A DNA stretch of 64,000 bases from contig NZ_JAPQFJ010000001.1 of assembly GCF_026738875.1 (NCBI RefSeq), forward strand, positions 310,001 to 374,000. The letters run 5' to 3'. The DNA comes from Clostridium brassicae (GTDB lineage: Bacteria; Bacillota; Clostridia; Clostridiales; Clostridiaceae). The notes under the pieces are model-generated. The model was given only the letters and a program-made list of their open reading frames with translations, was not told the origin of the DNA and searched no databases. Position 1 is the stretch's first letter, and every line of letters begins with the position of its first letter. Made by a program: the position numbers and the translations under genes. Of the stretch, positions 7,996 through 15,993 are shown one piece after another.

Positions 7996-8035
7996 GCCAT
8001 ATAAGTAAATAACAATCCAGTACTTGGAAAGTGCT
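7996..8035 (+). promoter_or_regulatory. Hairpin leader of the UPF0489-like gene
   Basis: GCCATATAA (7996-8004) precedes a 17-base hairpin (8019-8035; 5-bp stem AGTAC/GTGCT including one G-U pair, loop TTGGAAA), 25 bases before the start codon at 8061. It mirrors the leader at 3986-4020. Confidence 0.35.
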
Positions 8036-8060
8036 AATAATTACTTAGGGAGATGATATT

Positions 8061-8765
8061 ATGAGAAATATTCTTTTAAGTATTGATTGGGATTACTTTG
8101 TTAAAATAAAAAGAGAATGGTGTGGCTCTTATATTGAAAATGACACTAATCTAAAATATCGATGGTATAAAAGATATCTTGATGAAAAAAGAAAGGGAAT
8201 AAATATTGAAAAGAAAGTGATACTAGGAGCTGGGGTAAATAGTTTTTGGAAAAAAATTTTTAAACATTTCAATATATCTAAAAAAACTCCTTTATACATT
8301 TCTGACTCTCACAAGTTTTCATATAATATAGGTGAAAAATATAATTGTAAAGAAGTATATTTATTTGATGCTCATTCTGATTTAGGATATGGTGGGCTAG
8401 AATCATTAAAATTTGAAGTTAATTGTGCTAATTGGCTAGGTAAATTATTTGTAGAGAATATTGTAAAAGATGCAAAAATAATATATAGCCCATATTCTTT
8501 TGAGGAATCTGAAGATTTTAAAGAAATAAATGAAACGTTTAATATAAATTATATAGATATGAGTGAGATAGGGATGGATATTAAGGTAAGCGCAATTCAT
8601 ATATGTAGATCTGGTGCATGGACTCCTCCATGGATGGACAAGCATTTTTATAAATTTATAAATGAGGCTAAACTACATTATAGAGAGATAGAGAAAATGG
8701 AAAGAAAATGGAACTTAAAAGAGTTAAATTTGTCTGACGCTATAATGTGTTTTATTAACTCGTAA
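8061..8765 (+). CDS. UPF0489/ureohydrolase-like protein
   Basis: A 234-residue soluble protein. Motifs that suggest a metal-dependent, arginase-fold protein are SIDWDYF at the start (Asp-x-Asp), YLFDAHSDLGYGG (Asp-Ala-His-x-Asp, about residues 100-112), NCANWLGKLF and IHICRSGAWTPPWMDKHF near the C terminus. These resemble the UPF0489 family, whose biochemical role is not established. The ribosome site GGGAGATG is adequate. It is a single gene between a transposase relic and a small membrane protein. The call rests on motif resemblance; true agmatinase or arginase activity should not be assumed, because the usual second metal-ligand motif (SxDxD) is not clear. Confidence 0.5.
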   Translation: MRNILLSIDWDYFVKIKREWCGSYIENDTNLKYRWYKRYLDEKRKGINIEKKVILGAGVNSFWKKIFKHFNISKKTPLYISDSHKFSYNIGEKYNCKEVYLFDAHSDLGYGGLESLKFEVNCANWLGKLFVENIVKDAKIIYSPYSFEESEDFKEINETFNINYIDMSEIGMDIKVSAIHICRSGAWTPPWMDKHFYKFINEAKLHYREIEKMERKWNLKELNLSDAIMCFINS

Positions 8766-9044
8766 ATTTATAATCGAAGATTTAATAGTTATTAGAGATA
8801 ATAATGTTTATTTATAGAAAAGATATATGAGATTCTAAATGTAGATTAATATTATAATTATTTTTATTAAGAATTAAAGTTATACCCAATATTTATTAAA
8901 AAATATATATGTTTACATTATGTGAGTGTTTTTTTATAATAATGATACAGGGGTATATTATTATAATTGGGGGCTAACTTATGATTAAATTAAATCAAAA
9001 ATCATCTAGAATTTATATTTATTATAATAGGCAGGTGAAAAAGC

Positions 9045-9326
9045 ATGGGCAATTCTTTAGTCTATGTAGCTATTATTTTAATTATCATTGGGATAATTAT
9101 GTGTTTTAAGGGGGATAGTTCATTATTTAGTCCACCAAGTGGAGGGGGAAGTAGAATACCTCCTGATGCACAAGTAAGATTGAATGAAAGTGTTCAAAAG
9201 ATAACAGGTAATAAAAATGACTATTCTGAGTATTACCACAATAACAATGTTATTCAAGGAAATAAAATAGGTATAGCTTGCTTAATAATAGGAGTATTAT
9301 TATTTATAATAGTAGCTTTTCAGTAA
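9045..9326 (+). CDS. Small two-helix membrane protein, unknown
   Basis: A 93-residue protein with an N-terminal helix (about 5-22), a hydrophilic loop rich in Gly, Pro and Asn (PPSGGGSRIPPD) and a C-terminal helix (about 72-91), so both ends probably face the same side. The ribosome site is GGCAGGTG, and a strong terminator follows. It is transcribed alone, just before the ABC-2 exporter operon. I do not recognise the family. Confidence 0.7.
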   Translation: MGNSLVYVAIILIIIGIIMCFKGDSSLFSPPSGGGSRIPPDAQVRLNESVQKITGNKNDYSEYYHNNNVIQGNKIGIACLIIGVLLFIIVAFQ

Positions 9327-9333
9327 TAGAAAC

Positions 9334-9377
9334 AAAGCACCTTTATTGTTTATATGCAGTAAAGGTGCTTTAATTTT
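9334..9377 (+). terminator. Terminator after the small membrane protein
   Basis: 12-bp arms AAAGCACCTTTA (9334-9345) and its complement (9360-9371), followed by AATTTT. Confidence 0.85.
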
Positions 9378-9512
9378 AGCTTAATTAAACGAAATATATA
9401 CTATGTATATATCAATATGGTACAATTGGGTATATATTGAAAAAAGGAGCAATTTAAATCTTATGTAAAAGATCTATGACTATGATCTATAGATTTTAAT
9501 GGGGGGAAGTAA

Positions 9513-10301
9513 ATGAGCACTTTAAATGATGTAGTAGTTTCTATAAGAAATTTAAAGATGAATTATGGGAGTAAAGAAGTATTAAAAGGAATAAATTTAG
9601 AAGTAAAAAAAGGAGAAATTATTGGTTATATAGGGCCTAATGGTGCTGGAAAAAGTACTACTGTAAAGATAATGCTTGGCTTAGTTAAGGGGTATGAAGG
9701 GGAAATAGAGATATTTGGAAACAAAATATCTTATGAGAATGTAGAATATAAGAATAAAATAGGATATGTTCCTGAAAACGGAGAGATATATGACAATTTA
9801 ACAGCTTATGAATATATAACTTTTTTAGGTGAAGTATATGGTATGCAATTAGATGTAGTAAATAATAAAGCAAAAAAACTTATGAGTCTTTTTGGTATAG
9901 AGGAGGCATATCATTCTAGGATATCTTCTTATTCAAAAGGTATGAGACAAAAACTTCTAATAATTTCAAGTCTTATTCACAATCCTGATATTTTATTTTT
10001 AGACGAGCCTCTAAGTGGTCTTGATGCAAATAGTGTACTTGTCTTTAAAGAGGTTCTTTCAAAGCTAGCTTCTGAAGGAAAAACTATATTTTATTCATCT
10101 CATATAATGGAAGTGGTTGAGAAAATAAGTAGTAGAATAATACTATTAAACAATGGTCAAATTGCAGCTGATGGTACTTTTGAAGAACTAAAGAAAAAGA
10201 ATATGGAAGGTTCTCTTGAGGAAATTTTTAATCAAATAACAGGGTTTACAAAACATGAAGAGATTGCAGATGAATTCATCTCCGTATTAAAAGAGGTATA
10301 A
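9513..10301 (+). CDS. ABC-2 type exporter ATPase
   Basis: A 262-residue ATPase with Walker A GPNGAGKSTT (about 45-54), Q loop YVPENG, signature SYSKGMRQK, Walker B ILFLDEPLSGLD and an H-loop His in SSHIMEV. The family (CcmA/NatA/YhaQ-like) powers ABC-2 exporters for drugs, peptides or lipids. The ATG at 9513 follows a strong GGGGGG site. The next gene, the membrane subunit, begins 3 bases after the stop. The substrate cannot be read from the sequence. Confidence 0.9.
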   Translation: MSTLNDVVVSIRNLKMNYGSKEVLKGINLEVKKGEIIGYIGPNGAGKSTTVKIMLGLVKGYEGEIEIFGNKISYENVEYKNKIGYVPENGEIYDNLTAYEYITFLGEVYGMQLDVVNNKAKKLMSLFGIEEAYHSRISSYSKGMRQKLLIISSLIHNPDILFLDEPLSGLDANSVLVFKEVLSKLASEGKTIFYSSHIMEVVEKISSRIILLNNGQIAADGTFEELKKKNMEGSLEEIFNQITGFTKHEEIADEFISVLKEV

Positions 10302-10303
10302 CT

Positions 10304-11986
10304 ATGGAAGATTTTTGGGTATTAAAACTTATTGATAAATTTAAATTTATATATGAAAAACTTGGCGTTAATTATGATTCCATGAGAACAATACTTAAAT
10401 TAAAGCTCTTAATGGATAGTAGAAGGGTTCCGACAATGTATAAAAATAGTGAAAATAAAAATAATACTTTTAAAAAATCACTATTAATGTATGGATTAAT
10501 GGGGATTTTTTTGATGGTATTTATTTTTATTCCATCTCCCATGATTGTAAAGATGAGTATAAATGTAGGTGCTATAATGTTTTTAATTATGACTACTATG
10601 GTTGCAGATTTTTCTTCTGTACTTTTAGATATACGTGATAAGAATATATTAAATACTAAACCATTAGATTCTAAAACTATAAATGCAGCTAAGACTACTC
10701 ATATTTTGATTTATATTGCATCAATTACCGGGGCAATTGCAGGTCCAACATTAATAGGGGGACTTGTTAAATACAAATTGAAATTTTTTATAATCTTCTT
10801 TTTTGAAATTATATTAATTTCATTTTTTACAATCTTTTTTACAGCTATATTATATTATTTTATTCTAAAAGTTTTTGATGGAGAAAGGCTTAAAGATATA
10901 ATAAATTATTTTCAAATAATTTTATCAATAGTACTTGCTTTGGGATATCAAATTATACCAAGAGTATTTGATTTTACTGATGCAAATTTTAATTTTACAA
11001 TTAAATGGTGGAGTTATCTAGTACCACCAGTGTGGTTTGGAGCTCCATACAGTTTGATAATTGAACATAATAGTGGAAGAGAGTATATACTACTGAGTAT
11101 AATGTGTGTGGCTATACCAATTATAATTTTTGGTATATACTACAAATTCATTGTGCCATATTTTGAAGAGAATTTGCAAAAACTTGATAGTAGTGTAGGA
11201 AAAAAAGGAGGTATTGAAGAAGGTAAAGGACTAAGACATAAAAGATATGCATCCATTTTTTGTAGAGATAGGGTAGAGAATATATTTTTCCGTTTTTCAA
11301 AAAATATGATATCAACAGAAAGAAAGTTAAAGCTAAAGTTGTATCCTGATTTAGCTTTTGCGGTGATTTTCCCATTTATAATTCTTATAAGTAGTTTTTC
11401 AAAATTTGAATCATTTTCTCAGGCTTTTAGTGAGTTTTCAAATGGAAATTCTTATTTTTCAATTTATTTATCTATACTTATGTTAGCTGCAAATGTAGTT
11501 CTTTTAAGTCAAAGTGAAAGGTATAAGGCATCATGGATATATATATTATTACCTATAGATAATCCAGGGAAAATTCAAAAAGGAGTTTTGAAAGGATTTA
11601 TATTAAAATATATTTTGCCTATATTTTGGAGTGTTTGTATTGTTTTTATAATAGTATGTGGCTTAAGAATATTACCAGATACAATAGTAATGTTTTTGAG
11701 TATGCTTATTTTGATAGTTGTTATGCAAAGCTTTTATAAAAAGGAATTGCCTTTTTGTAAGGATTTTCAAAATAATGGGGGAGGCTCCATCACTACACTC
11801 ATAGTTTCTTTTATAATTACAGGAATACTTTTCTTAATTCATAAATTAGTTAGGAACTCAATAAAATATAGTTTTGCCATTTATGTGTACATGGGAATTT
11901 TAGTGTTAATTAATATAATTTTATGGAAAAAAATCTTTAATATAAGTTGGAGTGAAGTAATGGAAGAGAATAAAGCTAATAGTTGA
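10304..11986 (+). CDS. Large ABC-2 type permease
   Basis: A 560-residue integral membrane protein with roughly twelve hydrophobic segments in two groups. One group of helices is at about 65-265; a charged cytoplasmic stretch follows (about 285-345, containing KKGGIEEGKGLRHKRY); the second group runs to the C terminus. The long soluble N terminus (1-60) precedes the first helix. It pairs with the ATPase directly upstream (2-base gap), giving a complete two-gene exporter. Large single-chain permeases of this kind are common next to ABC-2 ATPases in clostridia. The family has no firmly assigned substrate. Confidence 0.8.
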   Translation: MEDFWVLKLIDKFKFIYEKLGVNYDSMRTILKLKLLMDSRRVPTMYKNSENKNNTFKKSLLMYGLMGIFLMVFIFIPSPMIVKMSINVGAIMFLIMTTMVADFSSVLLDIRDKNILNTKPLDSKTINAAKTTHILIYIASITGAIAGPTLIGGLVKYKLKFFIIFFFEIILISFFTIFFTAILYYFILKVFDGERLKDIINYFQIILSIVLALGYQIIPRVFDFTDANFNFTIKWWSYLVPPVWFGAPYSLIIEHNSGREYILLSIMCVAIPIIIFGIYYKFIVPYFEENLQKLDSSVGKKGGIEEGKGLRHKRYASIFCRDRVENIFFRFSKNMISTERKLKLKLYPDLAFAVIFPFIILISSFSKFESFSQAFSEFSNGNSYFSIYLSILMLAANVVLLSQSERYKASWIYILLPIDNPGKIQKGVLKGFILKYILPIFWSVCIVFIIVCGLRILPDTIVMFLSMLILIVVMQSFYKKELPFCKDFQNNGGGSITTLIVSFIITGILFLIHKLVRNSIKYSFAIYVYMGILVLINIILWKKIFNISWSEVMEENKANS

Positions 11987-12043
11987 GTATATTGAATAAC
12001 TAAGTTTGGTATAGTAAATATTAGCAAATATAAAGGAGACTTT

Positions 12044-12892
12044 ATGAAAATAATTACACTTATAGAGAACACTAAGAATAAAAATCTTTCACAGGAGTTG
12101 ATTAGTGAACAGGGATTATGCCTTTATATAGAAAAAGATAATAAATGTATACTTTTTGATACAGGTAGAAAAGGAAATTTTATTAACAATGCACAAAAGC
12201 TAGGAATTGACTTAAAAAAGGTTGATGTTGTAGTTATTTCTCATGGACATGGTGATCATGGCGGTGGACTTTTAGAGTTTTTCAAAATAAATAGTAAAGC
12301 TAAAGTATACATGAAAAGAAATGCTAAAAATAAATATTATTTTCGTTATCTTTTCCTTAATATAGATGTTTCAATTGATGAAAAGGTATTTGAAAAATAT
12401 AGTAAGAGAATTAGATACATAGATAGTTTTACAGAAATAATGGATGAAATCTTTATTATTACAGATATATACAAGCAATATAAAGTTCCGAGAGGAAACA
12501 AATATTTATATATTAAAGAAGGAACTAAATTAGTTCCAGATAAGTTTCACCACGAGTTAATTATGATTATAAAAGAGGCTAAGGGTATATGTATATTTGC
12601 AGGATGTTCTCATAATGGTATTTCTAATATTATAGAAACATCAAAAAATGCTTTTCCTAATATGAATATAAAAGCTGTTATTGGAGGATTTCATCTAGTT
12701 ACATTACCTATAATAAAGTCATTAAGTGCTTCACAATGGGAAATTAATGAAATTGCTAAAAAGATTATTAATACTAAAGTAGAAAAAGTTTATACAGGAC
12801 ACTGTACAGGGGAAAAAGCATACAAAAAATTAAAAAGCATTTTGGGTGATAAGATAGAGTATATTAGAACAGGTTCAGAAGTAAATATTTAA
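12044..12892 (+). CDS. MBL-fold metal-dependent hydrolase
   Basis: A 282-residue metallo-beta-lactamase-fold protein. The zinc motif is HGHGDHGGG (about residues 67-75). Downstream ligands are probably the His in AGCSHNG (about 189) and in GGFH (about 217), and the C-terminal TGHCTG (about 246) supplies another. The layout matches the subgroup annotated as related to dihydropterin-ribofuranosyl-aminobenzene phosphate synthase, a subgroup whose bacterial members mostly lack a known reaction. It starts 57 bases after the permease with AAAGGAG before it, so it may be read with the exporter operon. Hydrolase fold is certain; substrate unknown. Confidence 0.85.
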   Translation: MKIITLIENTKNKNLSQELISEQGLCLYIEKDNKCILFDTGRKGNFINNAQKLGIDLKKVDVVVISHGHGDHGGGLLEFFKINSKAKVYMKRNAKNKYYFRYLFLNIDVSIDEKVFEKYSKRIRYIDSFTEIMDEIFIITDIYKQYKVPRGNKYLYIKEGTKLVPDKFHHELIMIIKEAKGICIFAGCSHNGISNIIETSKNAFPNMNIKAVIGGFHLVTLPIIKSLSASQWEINEIAKKIINTKVEKVYTGHCTGEKAYKKLKSILGDKIEYIRTGSEVNI

Positions 12893-13006
12893 AGGTTAAT
12901 CTAATTTGATTTTTAGTATCCAATAATCTATTTATTCATAGAATAAATAGTAGCACTTTAAATAAAAAGTAGTATATTATAGAGCAATTATATTAAGGGG
13001 TAATAA

Positions 13007-13897
13007 ATGTTTACTTCTAAAAGGTTAAGTAAAGTATTTAATACATCGAAGGAGATAGCAATTGACGATTCGTCTAAGATAGCATTAATTAGTGATTGTC
13101 ACAGAGGGGATAATACTTGGGCAGATGATTTCGCTCATAATCAAAATCTTTTATTTACTGCATTAAATTATTATTATAAGAATGGTTATATATACATTGA
13201 AATTGGAGATGGGGATGAACTTTGGGAAAACAGAAAGTTTACAGAGATAAGACAAACGCATAGTAATATTTTTGATTTAATGAGTAAATTTCATAAGGAT
13301 AATAGACTTTATATGATCTGGGGTAATCATGATATTGTAAAAAGGAAAGAAAAATATGTTAAAAAAAATTTGTATTATTATTATGATACAAGAAAAAAAC
13401 AATGGAAGTCTTTATTTGATAAAATCGAAGTTTATGAAGGATTAATTTTAAAATATTTAAATACAAAAAATAAAATTTTTGTTGTACATGGACATCAAGG
13501 AGATTTTATTAATGATCAGCTTTGGCCAATTAGCAGATTTTTAGTTAGATATATATGGAGGCCATTAACTTTGTATTTAGGAATTAAAGATCCAACAAGT
13601 GCTGCTAAAAATTACAAAAAGAAGAAAACTATAGAACGAAAGATTATAAGATGGGCAAAAGCAAGAAAACAAATGATTATTACGGGACATACCCATAGAC
13701 CTATGTTCCCAAGTGTTAATGAGGTTCCATATTTCAATGATGGAAGCTGTGTCCATCCAAGGTGTATAACAGGAATTGAAATTAAAAATGGTCAAATAAT
13801 GCTTATAAAATGGAGTGTTGAAACGAAGGATGATGGAACATTATATGTAAGTAGGGGAATAATATCGGGACCTAAAAAACTAGAGGCTTATTTTTAA
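13007..13897 (+). CDS. Calcineurin-like metallophosphoesterase
   Basis: A 296-residue phosphoesterase. The metal-site motifs appear in order: SDCHRGDN (about 29-36), GDGDELW (about 67-73), WGNHD (about 105-109), VHGHQGDF (about 162-169) and TGHTHRPMF (about 226-234). These are the five blocks of the calcineurin-like superfamily. Known members cleave nucleic acids, nucleotides or phosphoproteins, and the sequence does not decide among them. A small hairpin (12928-12950) lies between the MBL gene and this one, so it may have its own message. It ends in a strong terminator. Confidence 0.9.
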   Translation: MFTSKRLSKVFNTSKEIAIDDSSKIALISDCHRGDNTWADDFAHNQNLLFTALNYYYKNGYIYIEIGDGDELWENRKFTEIRQTHSNIFDLMSKFHKDNRLYMIWGNHDIVKRKEKYVKKNLYYYYDTRKKQWKSLFDKIEVYEGLILKYLNTKNKIFVVHGHQGDFINDQLWPISRFLVRYIWRPLTLYLGIKDPTSAAKNYKKKKTIERKIIRWAKARKQMIITGHTHRPMFPSVNEVPYFNDGSCVHPRCITGIEIKNGQIMLIKWSVETKDDGTLYVSRGIISGPKKLEAYF

Positions 13898-13899
13898 TA

Positions 13900-13937
13900 A
13901 AAGTTCTCAGTGTGATAATCATACTGAGAACTTTTTT
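13900..13937 (+). terminator. Terminator after the phosphoesterase
   Basis: Arms AAAGTTCTCAGT (from 13900) and ACTGAGAACTTT (from 13923), followed by a run of T to 13937. Confidence 0.9.
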
Positions 13938-13946
13938 AATAGAGTA

Positions 13947-13996
13947 AGTTTTTAATGAATTTTATAAAGATAGTTTTTAATGAATTTTATAAAGAT
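13947..13996. repeat. Perfect 25-bp tandem duplication
   Basis: Two identical 25-base units (13947-13971 and 13972-13996) end to end. The second unit contains the stop codon and last codons of the minus-strand gene 13987-14514, so the duplication copied that gene's extreme 3' end into the intergenic side. Confidence 0.9.
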
Positions 13997-14514
13997 AGTT
14001 TTCCGTAAGAGATTCCTCTTGTACTGCTTTCCGCAAGAGATGTCATTTGATGTACAATGTCTATATATTTTTGAGATACTTCAGGACATACAGTTAATAT
14101 AGTATCTATTATGTAGTCAATGTTATCATCATTTATTAATTTTGCATTAATATCTTTATCACAAACCATATTTTCGCTATCTAAATTATTGTATATAGTG
14201 CTTACAATAGGTGATTGCATAACCGCATCACTTTCTAGACATTTTTCTGAAAAATACAATGTATTATCAATTATTACAAAGCTAGCATATGCATATTCTT
14301 TTTTACAGGTGTCACTATTTGATGAATGACAATTGTATTGTGTATGTTCTACATGTTTTAAATCAAGTCTATAGTTATCCTCTTTTCTTGTTAAAACAGA
14401 ACGTACTTCTAAATCTAATAAACGTTTTTTCATATGTTTGGATAAACTTTCACCAAATTCTGAAATAAACTGCTTTATTGATATTGTCTTTTTGATTTTG
14501 TAATTCTTTTTCAC
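13987..14514 (-). CDS. Hypothetical protein of 175 residues
   Basis: Starts with GTG at 14512-14514, supported by AAGGAGAT ten bases upstream. The protein is soluble, with a basic N terminus (MKKNYKIKKT), a central stretch with two cysteines (CHSSNSDTCKK, about 62-72), another Cys pair further on, and a predominantly helical C terminus. No signal peptide, membrane helix or catalytic motif is evident and I do not recognise the family. It is convergent with the phosphoesterase and isolated by about 1.5 kb of noncoding DNA on its other side. Confidence 0.65.
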   Translation of the reverse strand: MKKNYKIKKTISIKQFISEFGESLSKHMKKRLLDLEVRSVLTRKEDNYRLDLKHVEHTQYNCHSSNSDTCKKEYAYASFVIIDNTLYFSEKCLESDAVMQSPIVSTIYNNLDSENMVCDKDINAKLINDDNIDYIIDTILTVCPEVSQKYIDIVHQMTSLAESSTRGISYGKLSL

Positions 14515-15874
14515 TATAAATAATCTCCTTTATATTTTATTATATAGGCTATGTTTTAACGATTTGGTCATGACCTATAATATGGAAAGCAATTTAAAAC
14601 ATATCCTTACACTACTTATGAAAAGTTTTAGAATATATTATTTGGATTCATTTAAAATAGAGTAATTATAAAAATTTCTTTTAGATATTTTCAACTAAAT
14701 GTTATAAAGATAAACCATATGAATGGAGTAAGTATATAAAAGTATATTAAGAAGATTTCTATGGTATAAAAAAACACCCTTAATAAGGGTAAATAGCACT
14801 TTTATATCTAAATCTTTGAATGTGGTACTGAGTTAAAAATAATAATCACATCAAAAAATGGCTATGTTTTAAAAATGTCGATTTAGTGTAATAATCAACT
14901 AATAATTTATCCATAGCACTACTAAAGAAATTTTAAATAAATATCCAAGATAAATAGTTATTTAAAACATAATATTAAAAATGTAAATATTTATTGTAAT
15001 TTTAATAAAAATTTTTTGTAGAAAACTTATTATTATTTAAAAATTTTATTAGATTAATAATCATTCTATTAATAGTATACCACAATAATTAAAAATTAAC
15101 AAAAATCTTCAGTAATAGGGTTATGTAAAAATTAACAATAGTGTAGATTTCCATATTTTTAAATAAAATCATGATAAAATAAACACTAAGTTAAACGAAA
15201 ATCTGTTATATATTCTATATTTCTATTTTAAGGATAAAGAATAAAGATTTAGAAAAAAGATGTATGATGCAATGATAAAGGGGGGGATGACTATGTACAA
15301 AATTTTTTTGTAGAAGAAGAGGATGATTTGTGCAATTATAATAAAAGATAAGCTGGATTCATTACTCTAGGAATTTAAAGAAAAAAGAATTAAAAATAAA
15401 AGAATTTAATGAATTAAAGGTATAGAATGATAAAATTTTAGATAATCTTGAATAGATACTTAATAACATCCTTATAACTAAGGGTGTATTTTTATGTAAA
15501 AATTTTATATATATTTTTAAATTAAACTATTAAAGTGATTTAAGTGCATAAATGCATTAAAATTTTAGTAAAAAATTATACAATTTTTTATATTTATATA
15601 AAAAAACCCTTGCAAATTATTCTATTTCAATTTAAAATTAATTTGTCAATAAATGTTTAAAAATGATTTATATTCAATGAATATATGTAGATATATGTAA
15701 TTAAATGCTTATAAAAGCAAATAAATGTATATATAAAGTACATTTATAAGTGAGTTTGCTGATTATTTATAAGTCAATATAAAAAACTAATGATATTAAT
15801 TTATAAATAATAGTGTAAGTTATAGTACTACTTTTAGTTTTAAAAGTAATGATTTTATTGATCTTTATGTTTAT
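14515..15874. other. Long AT-rich noncoding interval
   Basis: No supported gene in about 1.4 kb. Near 15288 a GGGGGGG site precedes an 8-codon ORF ending in TAG, and the following 170 bases give only short frames broken by stops; this may be a decayed gene. A short hairpin with T tail near 15465-15495 (ACATCCTTA/TAAGGGTGT) would terminate it. From about 15715 there are several hairpins (for example ACTTTTA/TAAAAGT, 15830-15847) leading toward the cellulose operon. No c-di-GMP riboswitch consensus was found. Confidence 0.5.
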
Positions 15875-15909
15875 ATAATAGTATTAAAAAATGCTATTAT
15901 TAATTTTTT
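15875..15909 (+). terminator. Terminator-like hairpin in the cellulose operon leader
   Basis: 11-bp arms (15875-15885 and 15890-15900, 4-base loop, one G-U pair) followed by TAATTTTTT. It lies 85 bases before the synthase start, so it either ends an upstream RNA or works as an attenuator. Confidence 0.6.
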
Positions 15910-15993
15910 GTATGGAGCACAGGTAAGGGGAGTTAGGGGTAACAAAATATTAAAGAATTATTTGTTTAATTTTACAAAAGAAGGTGATTTTTT

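Noticed and set aside
8981-9107. Short ORF starting ATG at 8981 with GGGGG before it
   Set aside because: About 41 codons, overlaps the start of the 9045 gene out of frame and shows no protein-like character. It may still be a leader peptide, but nothing supports that.
15288-15500. Possible gene behind a very strong GGGGGGG site
   Set aside because: The frame stops after 8 codons and neighbouring frames are full of stops. Too degraded to name; recorded as part of the noncoding interval.
15500-15990. c-di-GMP riboswitch upstream of the cellulose operon
   Set aside because: Searched by eye because of the PilZ link. No GEMM-I or GEMM-II core could be found.
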